From: Eleusine coracana subsp. coracana
Lineage: Eukaryota; Streptophyta; Magnoliopsida; Poales; Poaceae
Direction of reading: 5' to 3'
DNA: 64,000 nt
Assembly (NCBI GenBank): GCA_032690845.1
Contig: CM064421.1
Span: forward strand, 38,988,963 to 39,052,962
This document shows positions 12,118 to 28,567 of the stretch, piece after piece (position 1 is the stretch's first letter; every line of letters starts with the position of its first letter). The position numbers and the translations under genes are program-made. The notes beneath the pieces were generated by a model, which was not told the origin of the DNA, made no database searches, and saw only the letters and a list, made by a program, of their open reading frames with translations.

Positions 12118-12359
12118 TCGTAGGCACTGCAGAGAGTCACAAGAAGTTTGTTTTCGTGTTCGTGATTTATTTATGTTTTCGTTTGATTCCGATGGCCATT
12201 TTCCCGTGATTTTGTTAGAGTCAGATCACACTTCAATAGTTTCGAGTTCGTGAAGTTTGATAAGTTTTTTGGTTTCTCCCGTGATCACACATGAACGTAG
12301 AAACGAACTCTCGCTTCCAGCCCCACAATTCGACCTCAATTGATTTTTTTTTAGTTTTT

Positions 12360-12650
12360 TTAATTATATAGTACAACTTAGACACTCATAACATACGCAT
12401 GTACACTCAGCTATATGAACACACGTTTGCAAATTCTACTCCTATGAGTATTTTCGAAGACTGAGCCGATAAATTCTCAAGATTGATGAAGTCATCATTG
12501 ACGTATGGTTATAGGTGAGAGTGTCGCCTACCACTGAATGCACAATAACGTTAAATGCTAATAAATTCGCTCCTACAGAAAGTCGAAACCTCAAATTGAG
12601 GTGCTACTGAGGCTCTTATAACACTAGGCTATAATCCCTTTCACAATTGA
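12360..12650 (-). mobile_element. SINE, Au/OsSN-like, minus orientation
   Basis: Read on the minus strand, the segment has a degraded tRNA-like head and a long unique body. The A-box-like sequence is at 12611-12637 (TAGCCTAGTGTTA) and the B-box-like sequence at 12578-12590 (GGTTTCGACTTTC). The body contains AGTGGTAGGCGACA, GACTTCATCAATCTTGAGA, CGGCTCAGTC and ACTCATAGGAGTAGA, then a run of A/T. This order and wording match, from memory, the widespread grass Au-type SINE family. Both promoter boxes are mutated, so it is probably a dead copy. Confidence 0.6.
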
Positions 12651-13298
12651 TTTTTTAATCTATTCGGCCGTGTTACAAGTTTGACATTAATAACATTGAT
12701 CGTACTGTGAATTTGTTATGTCGAGTTGCCACACAATAGACAATTTCTTCCATTTTCCAAATACAAAAAGATGAATTAAAGAATAAGAATGAGTATTTTT
12801 TTAGTACTGAATTTCTGATATTAGTCTCCATTGTTACTTATACTCTCTTTGTTGTGACCCAATTATATATAATACTTTTATCAAATTGTGCAGTAAATCT
12901 TTGTTAATGACTAATCTCCGCAGAATGCCTGACCGGCCCTGCTGTATTTTCTGTCTGGCTCCGTCACTGCTTGCACTGCCGTTCAACAGCAGGAGCGAAG
13001 CCGAAATCTTGGACGAAAATCGGTAGATGAAGTGGAGAGAATTAAGTGGTGGGCTCTAACCAAATTTTGGGCCGATGCTAAATTGTTCCTGGAAGGCCTG
13101 ACAAAAGTTGCATTCAAAAGTTGGTGAAACGCTAAGTAAGTAACGGTTACCAAATTCCTTGCAGAAAATACAACAAATTTTCTCAGTGTGATTTTTTATG
13201 AAAACAGGAAATCTGTGAATGTACATATATACACCATCAAGAATCCGTGAGCAACTGAGGATCAGGAGGCATTGCAACAAAAAAAACACCAAATATTA
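12651..13298. other. Downstream flank of the coiled-coil gene
   Basis: AT-rich DNA with no recognisable gene. It contains the 3' flank of the minus-strand gene that ends at 13299. No clean transposon termini were seen. Confidence 0.4.
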
Positions 13299-14600
13299 CT
13301 ATTTGTTATTGAAGCTCTTCCACCGGAACAAGCTGCCGACCTTGCGCATGACCACATTTCGCTTGCCGGGAAACCTCGGCATCGAGGAGAAGGCGCCCAA
13401 CACCTCGCCCTTGTGGTCGTCCGCCGAGCCGAAGATGTCGTACACCGACCCTTCGAACGTCTCCGACATCCGGCGCGGCCGAGTGAGCCCGGCCGGCGGC
13501 CTGATCTTGGAGTCCGAGGGATACTTGTCCAGCACCGGCACCCTCGCATGCGGCGATGGGCTGTTGTCCATCATCACGTCCATCGTCTTATTCGCAGCGG
13601 CCATGGCCGCGGTGGGGCTGGACGAGGTGGCCACGAGGATGCTCTGCAGCTCCTTGACGCTGTCCCTCGCCGCGGCCTCGCTGACCCGGAGGTTCTCCAG
13701 CTCCTGCCTCGTGCACTTTACTGCCTTGTCCTTGTCCCCGACCATCCCCTTGAGCGTCGCGTTCTCGCTCCGGGCCTCCTCCAGCGCCTCCTTCACCACC
13801 TTGGTGTCCTTGACGGCCTGCTTGAGGATGTCACGCAGCTTGGCCACCTCGGCCCGGCCGGAACGCTGCGACTCCAAGAGCCGCGCGTTCTCGCGGCGCG
13901 CGTCGGCGAGCTCGGCCTCGGACGCCTTGATGCACGCCGTGAACCCGGCCTCCTTCCCGCGCCACGCCGCGAACGACTCCTCGGCCTCGGCGCGGAGGCG
14001 GGCCACCTCGTCGGAGAGCGCCCGGAGCTTGTCCTCCCGGCGCCTGACGGAGACGTGCATCCGGTCGGCCTCCATCCGGGCCGTCTCGGCCTCGTGCTGC
14101 GCGCGCGCCAGCTGCTGCCGCGTGGCGTGCAGCTCCGCGTTCACCTCCTTGAGCGCCATCACCAACTCCTCCATGGCCTTCCTGCTCTTCTCCTCCGCGG
14201 CCAGCGCCACGCGCAGCTCGCCGTGCACGCGCTGCAGGTCGCGGTCGTGCCGGCCCCCTCGCGGCGTCGTCGTCGTCCCGCGCGCCGCCTCCAGCCGCCG
14301 CGCGGACTCCTGCAGCGCGGCGATCTCGAGCTGGGCCTCCTCCAGCGAGATCTTGGTCAGCTCCAGCTGCTTCGTCTGCAGCGCCAGCGACTCCAGCATC
14401 CGCTTCTCCGACTCCCGCGACGCCTCCAGCTCCGCCTCCAGCGTCTCGATCGTCGTGCGGTCGTTGGCAGACGCCAGCGCCTTCCACTCGGTCACCTCCA
14501 GAACGCGGTGCGCACGGTCCCGCTCCTCGCGCACCTTGCGCAGCTCCGACCGGAGCTGAGAAACCTGCTGCTCCATCTCCGCCCGCCCCTGCTGCTGCAT
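13299..14600 (-). CDS. Coiled-coil protein, WEB-family-like (At1g65010-type)
   Basis: A single-exon minus-strand frame of 433 residues if the Met at 14600 (MQQQGRAEMEQQ) is used. The frame stays open to an upstream Met at 14708, but that extension (MPQSLARFQPP...) is not coiled-coil and looks like translated leader. Residues from about 8 to 330 are almost continuous Glu/Lys/Arg/Ala/Leu heptads (LRSELRKVREERDRAHRVLE, LEEAQLEIAAL), a long coiled coil. The C-terminus has a short conserved-looking tail (RPPAGLTRPRRMSETFEGSVYD..., then VGSLFRWKSF). This composition fits plant WEB-type proteins, some of which act in actin-dependent chloroplast movement. A role here is inferred only from family. A decayed piece of this gene lies at 6030-6320. 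Confidence 0.8.
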   Translation of the reverse strand: MQQQGRAEMEQQVSQLRSELRKVREERDRAHRVLEVTEWKALASANDRTTIETLEAELEASRESEKRMLESLALQTKQLELTKISLEEAQLEIAALQESARRLEAARGTTTTPRGGRHDRDLQRVHGELRVALAAEEKSRKAMEELVMALKEVNAELHATRQQLARAQHEAETARMEADRMHVSVRRREDKLRALSDEVARLRAEAEESFAAWRGKEAGFTACIKASEAELADARRENARLLESQRSGRAEVAKLRDILKQAVKDTKVVKEALEEARSENATLKGMVGDKDKAVKCTRQELENLRVSEAAARDSVKELQSILVATSSSPTAAMAAANKTMDVMMDNSPSPHARVPVLDKYPSDSKIRPPAGLTRPRRMSETFEGSVYDIFGSADDHKGEVLGAFSSMPRFPGKRNVVMRKVGSLFRWKSFNNK

Positions 14601-15230
14601 ATTCTTCTTCTTCCCCTGGGTTGTGAAATGGTGTACGATGGCAGGGGCAAGATCTCTCAGGCCGCGGCGGAGGTGTGGCGGTTGGAAACGAGCTAAACTT
14701 TGAGGCATGTGGAGGAAGCAGGGGATAAAACGGGGGACGGGCTTCTGTCTGCTAAATATGCGGTGTGGAACGGGGTTCTAAAATTGGACGCAATGACAAG
14801 TTAAGGATGAGCCAGGGTTTATCCCGGTTTGGTGGCTGCCGCAACATTCGAGGCACTGCGGCTATATTTGGAGCATCGAGTTTCACATGGACATTTTTTC
14901 ATAAAAAGGCACGAGTTTCGCATGCATCCGGCTATATTTGTTGCATACTACGTAGTTTATTACAGATATTCAAGTAACGATGGGCGTCCAAGAACGACGA
15001 CACATCAGGTAAATTTTCTACAACTTCTCAAGATCAGTGACACTGGAACTTTTAAAAAGCAAACAAGGAAAGCATGGTACACAAGGATGTCAACATGCAG
15101 AGCAGAGCACACCACACCGGTGACTTGATTTGGCAGTAACCAAACCAGCTAGTATTTCCCACTGAACTGAACAGCAAACTTTACATCACAACACAATGCA
15201 GCTGGTGGGTTCTGTTGGAAACTCCGGCCG

Positions 15231-19407
<4,177 letters not shown>

Positions 19408-20499
19408 GGATGAGCGAAGACAGGGAGTCGTCGGTGCCAGGTTGGAGTGTTCGAAGAGCGCTCTGTGGTAGGACTAGCTCGGAAGGAGAGGAGGTATTTT
19501 ATAGGATAACAAGGGTCTGTTTGGGAGGGTTTATACGCAGCTTATTGCTTTGGTTTATGGCACTGTAGCAATAGTAAAGACGCTGTAGCGGTAAGCTATT
19601 TTTTGCTTACGCCAGTAAGCTGTTATTTTCTAGCTTTTTCAGCTTATGGTACTGTTGCTACGTTGTTAGTACTGGTTCTACACTTCTACTGCAGTCAGAG
19701 TTTCTTTTGCTTCCGCTCTTTCTGTGAGATTCTCTTACTGCAGATGGCTACGCTAGTTCAGCCTGAACGAAACGATTGAGAATCTGCGGTAGTTAACTAT
19801 GATCCAAGTGGAAGATGCTTAGCGCATTGCCGGCTTGTGATGGTGACGCAACTGGCAAGACTCGAGACTCTCAAAGAGCTGTCCAAAGAGGCATTGCCGA
19901 GTGGACCGACACGAAACACGTAAAAAAAAAAACACGACCCAAACACGGCACGGCTCATTCAATTTAGGGTCCGTGCTGGTACGGCTCTATGGTAAGGATC
20001 GTGCTTGGGCCGACGGCCAAACCTCAGGGCCGGCACTGCACCACCCGATAAAATTTATTTAAATATAATTATATTTATGTTATAGTCAAAAAAATAATTT
20101 TCTAGTGTATTGGTAAGTTATCTTATTACTTTAGTGGAGGTTTTGAGTTTAGATCCCACCACACACCTTATTTCTCTTTATTTTTCATCACTTTTAAGTG
20201 TTAATGAGCTATAATTGAATTATAGGGCCGATGTAGTCGTGTGCCTAGTGGGCTGGCTCGGCACGATTTTGAATTTTAGAGCCATGCCATGGATCAGCAG
20301 CTGAGCCCTAAAACTGTCTCGACATGGCTCGAAATAGGACTGTGTCGGCCTTATATTAAACGTGTCGTACCTTTTAAGGCCCGGGCCGTGCCGGACCGGG
20401 CCGCCTGTTTGGACATCTCGAGAGGCAAGCACATTTTGAAAATTTCAAATGTATTACCCAGCCAATTCAGGCCTAATGAGCTGGCTGGATAGACAATGT
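19408..20499. other. Upstream region of ADH copy 1 with transposon debris
   Basis: The ADH promoter should lie here, reading leftward; no TATA element is assigned. The GGGTCTGTTTGGG start near 19508 resembles ends of grass DNA transposons. From about 19935 to 20410, GGGTCCGTGCTGGTACGG on the left and CGGGCCGTGCCGGAC on the right suggest another element. Inside it a short tRNA-like segment (GTGTATTGGTAAG, then GGTTTTGAGTTTAGATCCC) near 20105-20158 could be a SINE head. All are low-confidence. Confidence 0.35.
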
Positions 20500-20583
20500 C
20501 CACGGCCCGTGAAGAAGCATAAAGCCCAATATCCGCCTACTTATAGAATGGGCCGCGCTCTATCTTTACTGTATTCAACCGAT

Positions 20584-22100
20584 GCCTCCATTTCCATTCA
20601 TTCAAACGTTCATTCTCTCAAAAAAAAAAATCATTCAAACGTTCAAAAAAAATAACGGTCTTATATTCTAAATCGGCGCGATTTCTCGAAATGATGTCAT
20701 GCCACGTCAGCTTATAGTTTAACAGCCATCAGATGGAAGAAAGAAAGAATCTCGTCCGTTCACTAAAACTTGTCAGGACCCAGCTTACGTCGTGCATCGG
20801 CAGCTACGCAGGAATGCCCATCCCAGCAATGAATGAAATACCTGCCTACAATAGTCTCTCGATGGGGGCAGTAGAGCCCAGGACACTCTGGGCTGTTCGT
20901 CTTCTCTTCCAGTACACAGCGGCACTGTCATTGTCCGGTCAAAAGCAAGAGAAAAAAATCGCCAAGACTCCCTGAAAAAGTTCGTGTGAGCAAGGTAATT
21001 TTTTTTTCAGTTTTATAACCAAAGTGTAAATATCTCACCTTCACATCGCCATTACATGCCTTGTGATTTTCCCCAGTCTGGAAGGCCTATATGGGACAGG
21101 TGTCATGCAGTTATTTGCCCTACACCTAATATGTGCAGGGTGCCCTGCATAGGAGCCGATCTCGTCTGGAACTTAGGAGCCTGATGTCCGGCTGGATGCT
21201 GCTGCTGTTTAATCGGTTGTCATATTTCTTATTTAAATTTAATGTCTTTCATTGTTTCATGTCCTTTCGTTCTGATTGATAAATTAGACAAACGTAGGTA
21301 ACATGCACTGAAAGTCTAATTTTCAAATATCCATGAGTATATATGAACTACCAAATTAAAAGATCAATAGATGCATAGAGCATATTTACAAAATGAATTA
21401 CACAACATATATTGACTCATATTTTCTTAAAAGAAAAATAATTCCTAATTAAGTTGGTTTATCCAACAACTGTAGCATTACATTTGCCTTTAAATTATAT
21501 TCTTCGTGAGGCTTAGCTACATGTTTAGGGTATAGAAAAAAATAAGGTAAATCCATCTTGCAAAAGCATATGTAGAGTGAGATAAGAGTTTTGTTATTGC
21601 AAACAACTCAAGATTGTTCTTTGAATCTCTGCATGACTAATATGTTCCATATTTAAGACTTGATGGTTTGATTTGGTTATGTTTATCAAACTCAAATGAC
21701 AACCTATCATGGTTCGAGCAAAAGCTCCCAATGTTCACGTTCTATTCCCATTCAATGATGCCAACATTAGCAGCAAGCCAGCAATAACCCATGCATATGT
21801 AATCCACACACTTCAAATTGGTAACTCCGGTAGACCATCTTCCTACTAATTTTGTTTTCACCTCTAACAGTATACAATAATGAAACAATTTCATGATCTT
21901 GAGGATTCACCTAATTTACAGTCAGTGTTACAGTTCTATGTTTTGCTCCTCTTCATAACATAAAAACATGTATTCCAATGCGCTTAGGAGCAATGAGGGC
22001 GCGGCAAATGACGTGCCATCCTTCTAGTTTCCATTCATTCAAACGTTCATTCTCAAAAAAAAAAAAAAAAAATCATTCAAACGTTCAAAAAAAAAAAAAA
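20584..22100. repeat. About 70-bp direct repeats flanking a 1.37-kb segment
   Basis: The sequence CCATTCATTCAAACGTTCATTCTC followed by A-runs and TCATTCAAACGTTC occurs at about 20594-20650 and again at 22030-22090. The paralogous block has this motif once (interrupted by a LINE). The 1.37 kb between the repeats is unique to this block and encodes nothing recognisable. The 70-bp length is too long for a transposon target duplication, so a recombination or repair event is more likely. Confidence 0.6.
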
Positions 22101-22299
22101 CGGTTCATCCAAAAAACAAACGATTCCCAACGAAGAAACACAACATTTATAGGATTTTCCAGTAAACTCCTGTTTGATAGTGTATCATTTATTCATACAA
22201 GGAAACCATTTTTTCAGAAACACGGCATTTTTTCAGTCACTCCATTGATTTTATTCGAAATCGGAACTACAAATTCAACCAGCCGCTGCGTCGCTGCCG

Positions 22300-24573
<2,274 letters not shown>

Positions 24574-25006
24574 GGTGAGTTGGAGATTGCAGAGGATGGT
24601 TGGGCAGGGCAGTCAGCTGAAACTCGGAACTAGTTCAGTAGCAGCGAGCGTCCAACGAAGCGGGCGAGTGGTAGAAATTATGACGGTTGGGTGGGTCTTC
24701 TTTAACTCGTCCCTAGTTGACCAATCCACCGTCTAGAACACTGAAGGATTCTGCAGTGTGTAGTTGAAAATGTACTCCCTTCGGACAAGGATTTTGTGCT
24801 AGCTGCAAGTCAAAACATATGATCGGAACAACAATAAACTACGGATGGAGGAGTAGACTTTTCGAACGGTCGATTGTCCTTTGCAACGGTTGAAAATTTG
24901 GTACAGAAAAACGGAGACATTATATGTCATCTCACGATCCCGGCCTGCACCAGAAGTTGCTAGTCCAAGATGGATGGTACACACGGTCTTTCGAAATAAA
25001 ACAGGT

Positions 25007-26498
25007 GAGTAAATTTCAGAAAACTACAGGTATTTGGAAAAAAAAAACTATCAAGGAACTATAGATTTAAGCAACAGTTTTAAAAAACTACACATTTTAT
25101 GTACAGTTTCTCAAGAAACTACAGATTTTAGCTCTTCCCCTCTTAGCCTCATAACCCTGACAAGTGGACCCTAGTTGCAGTCTAATAAACACAAAACAGC
25201 CCCCCAGCGTAGCTGGCAGTGAGCTATGTTCTACGTGGTGGTTTATGTTCACAGGTCTACATGGTATGGAGTCTTTTGCTTCTTGGGCCGTTTGTTGCAC
25301 TTGACTCACCTAAGTTACGGCCCATTCTTTCTGCTGCTCTTCATGAGTGCGTATTTTTATAAAGTTTACTTCGATGATTGTTACGTATATGGGTATCATT
25401 GTTTATAAAATATTTGTCATCATTTTTTTATCACGTACTAGTAAGCAATCCAAATCCATTTTACAAAGTACCTAAGTTTTACAGCATCTTCTTCACTCTC
25501 CATATCATCATCTCCACCTAAGTATTCTTTATCGGATTTAGCAACTTTGTCCCTTGACGTGGCGTAGCTTAAGGGAATCGGTTGTTGACACAAAGGAATT
25601 AATTGTCGCACATATGACAGTGGCATGGCCCCTTTAGCCATCTTCTTTGTGATCAAAACCGAAACCTTTTTCTCAGTTTTTTGCTGCTCAAGCATCCTGA
25701 TCACATCCGAGTCATCCTGTAAAGGAGCTATACCTCCTTCTTGTACTTTGTGATACATATAGTCTAGTGCGGTGTATCCGAACTCCTCGATCAAACCAAC
25801 CAATGTGTAGAAGCACAATATTCCTCTCGTTACCTCTCGCTGCACATGTCTATTACCTTCCAAATCTAGCACTATAGACCACACGTCTCCATCCATCTAG
25901 TAAAATAAAAGACAAATTATACACTCACAAATATAGATAACAAATCATTTCTTTCTCCACTAATTCCAACAGTATGGACTCAATCCAAATGAGAAATAGG
26001 GGATCAACGGAAGCAATTGTAGAGGGGAACAAGGGGATTACCTTGTGTGCAGTGCAGCTGGATGCTGCGATGGCCGGCGAACTCGATCGTGGCGCAGCTT
26101 CCCCGTCACGGAGTTCATCGCTCGCCCTACTTTTGCTTTTTTTCCCCGCTCGATTTTGCCGCCTGAGTTAGCACGGTAGCAGTAGCAGCGATATTTTACG
26201 GCTTCCTTCTCTCGGAAGGAACATGCGGCCCTTTAGTAACTCTTTGGCTTGCCACGAGGTAACCTGACGTGTGATCTGTTTGGGCCTACTGCCAGCTGCG
26301 CAAACGGACTGTTGGGGTGTTGATCAGACTGCAGCTAGGGCCCACTCGTCAGGTTTACGGGGCTGAGCGGGAGAGGGCTAAAATCTGTAGTTCCCTGATA
26401 AATTGTTCATAAAATGTGTAGTTCTATGAAGTTGAACCTTAAATCTGTAGTTCCTTGATAGTTTTTCCAATATACCTGTAGTTCTTCGAAATTTACTC
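25007..26498. mobile_element. Mutator-like element with long TIRs
   Basis: 1,492 bp with imperfect TIRs of about 140 bp. The left end GAGTAAATTTC...ACTACAGG, ACTATCAAGGAACTA and ACTACACATTTTATG reappear in the same order in the reverse complement of the right end. A 9-bp target duplication is visible: AAAACAGGT (24998-25006) and AAAAAAGGT (26499-26507). Paralogous copy B lacks the element. It holds one plausible frame (next entry) but no transposase, so it depends on a partner for movement. Confidence 0.85.
25438..25896 (-). CDS. Fragment of a MULE-type N-terminal (PB1-like) protein
   Basis: A 152-residue frame inside the Mutator-like element. The region IEEFGYTALDYMYHKVQEGG, then LQDDSDVIRMLEQQKTEKKV and SVLITKK, resembles the PB1-like domain at the N-terminus of many plant MULE-encoded or MULE-captured proteins; this is from memory. 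An acidic stretch (GGDDDMESEEDA) follows. No SWIM zinc finger or transposase core is present. It is best read as a remnant of the parent element's coding sequence, not a cellular gene. Confidence 0.5.
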   Translation of the reverse strand: MDGDVWSIVLDLEGNRHVQREVTRGILCFYTLVGLIEEFGYTALDYMYHKVQEGGIAPLQDDSDVIRMLEQQKTEKKVSVLITKKMAKGAMPLSYVRQLIPLCQQPIPLSYATSRDKVAKSDKEYLGGDDDMESEEDAVKLRYFVKWIWIAY

Positions 26499-26823
26499 AA
26501 AAAAGGTAGATGGTTCGTGCACTACCGTTGACCGTCGACAATGAAAGGAAGAAGACGTATGAGAACGATGGTTTCCCCCATCAATGATCAATCGGCATCA
26601 TTACAATTTACATGTAACAGTTCAAGGTGTGTGTTTTGACGAAATGACATGCCGTTTTTTCTTGAGGAAAAAATGACATGACTGCTGAAGTGGTTGTGAT
26701 AGAAAGTTATTCATTCTTATATTAATTTCCTATACTTGACCAAACAACTACCAATTCTGCTATTTCAACTACACCAAATGATCTTTCCAATTGGTCAAGA
26801 CTCTCCTGGCCCCTTCTATTCTA

Positions 26824-27062
26824 CTCCCTCCGTCTCATTGAAAGTGTCGGTTTTAATTTTTAAAAAATTATCTTTGATTATTCGTTTTATTTAATTTTTT
26901 TGTTTAAATATTAAAATAAAGATGATATCATTAAAGTATTCTTAGTGATAAATTTCATTATAAAAAATAAATTATATTTACATAATTTTTTTTGAATAAT
27001 ACGAGCGAGTCAAATATTATGTTAAAAAGTTTAAAATGACACTTTCAATAGCACAGAGGTAG
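26824..27062. mobile_element. Stowaway-like MITE
   Basis: Starts CTCCCTCCGTCTCATTGAAAGTGTC and ends GACACTTTCAATAGCACAGAGGTAG, an imperfect inverted pair, with TA on both sides. The right terminus is more mutated than the left. It is absent from paralogous copy B. Confidence 0.8.
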
Positions 27063-28364
27063 TATATGTTACCAGTTGTTGTTTCATTGAGAATTTGCTT
27101 CAGGCTCGTGATTCGACAAGAAGTGGCAACGGCTTTGCCGGCGGCGTCATATCACGCGGCCCGATCAGGTACATGCTCTGATGTCTTGTCACATGTCGCA
27201 TGTGCTAATGTGGGTTCCGCTGTCGAATTATTGGATTGGCTTTCGATCACGCTGCTGGGCCTGAAGATATCTTTCGGTCGTGAGGTCACATGTGGTCAGT
27301 TTATGATACGTGCGTCTGCTGGCTTCCTCTGCTCTGCATGGGCTCGGCCTCGGTCATGGTAGGCCTGCTGAAATGCCACGCTGGGTCAACTAGACATAGA
27401 GAACTTTAGGCCCAGATGCTCTAGCCCAACGCGTAAGTCCAGTTGGGTTTCTTAGCCACGACGGCCCGTTATTCAGTGACCATGTTTATATGGGCCGAAC
27501 CTAGCCTTTGTGCATTCGTTCGTTTGTGGACCATGGCACTGCTTTTGCCGTTCATTTTTAAACATTTTGCACGACGGTATTGAAACATCTTTGCTTTGTC
27601 CTTACTAATGCTTTTTTAAGCATTTGGCATGCTTTTTTTCCTCACCTTTTTCTTTGCTATAAGAAATTCGCACAAGTTAGATAGGACCCAGACGACCTTT
27701 CCAACTCAAAGAAACTCATCGCTGGATCATGAAACCTGCCAACACCCAAGATACCACTTTTAAACACTTGTTATGAGCACAACTGGTATGTTTTGAAGGA
27801 TTGTGCCGTGCGCACGATGCGTGGCGGTCCCTGCTCCTTGTTCTTTTTTTTTCTCTATCGAATCCTATTGGTTACTGTACTTCATGCGACTACATGTGCA
27901 TATGAGCCAAGGCAGAATGCACCGTGCTGCCATGTCTCGGTCTGAACACGTCCTAATTGCGTGCGCCAATTCGATCATCTCGTCTTTAACAACTAAACAA
28001 TCGCTGAGAGACGAAAATTCCTCCTTCGGATGTAATGGCAACCACTCGTTCTTGGTTCCCTTGCAACGAATTGCATGTTGTTGTAATGTTGCCCATGGCG
28101 GATAGGCATTTCACGCTCCTTGCTGGAACGACTATTCGCAGCGATGACGAGCTAGATGAAAACCCATGAGTTTCTCTGGCTCACAGGTCCTTCTCACCAT
28201 TTCCTCTGCACCGAGGAAGGACAACAATAAATAAAAAACAGCGAGATAATCTTCTACGTGCCAGCTAGCCCACCTGAACGGACGAAGGACGATCCTGCCC
28301 TCTCGGCCCGGTCAAAGACAGGCTCACGGTCAAAGCAAGCTGCTTCCCATGCGTGTTGTCGTTT

Positions 28365-28371
28365 TATAAAA
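28365..28371 (+). promoter_or_regulatory. Duplicate TATA-box region, orphaned by the Copia insertion
   Basis: TATAAAA in CGTTTTATAAAAGCCGG corresponds exactly to the TATAAAA at 49911-49917 upstream of the VQ gene. The leader-like sequence downstream (ACATGGCTTCGCTAAT...CACGCATGGTAGGG) is also shared. Here it runs into the Copia element at 28568 with no gene behind it, so it is a promoter duplicate without its gene. Confidence 0.5.
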
Positions 28372-28567
28372 GCCGGAAAGTGATCAGAGAGGTGCTTATT
28401 AAAGTATCATAAACATAAACAAAAAATCACATGGCTTCGCTAATCGCCTATGCGCCCCTCATAATCTCTCCGGACTTGTCTGTACGCCTCGCGTCCCCTT
28501 CCTTCCGTCGCGCACCTTTTTCATCCCCGTGCACGCATGGTAGGGTTGGGGTGTGGGGTTTAGGTTT

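Noticed and set aside
13219..14696. Long plus-strand frames (446 and 474 codons) opposite the WEB-like gene
   Set aside because: They are antisense shadows of a GC-rich coiled-coil gene; their Leu/Arg/Ser composition mirrors Glu/Lys codons on the other strand and no domain is present.
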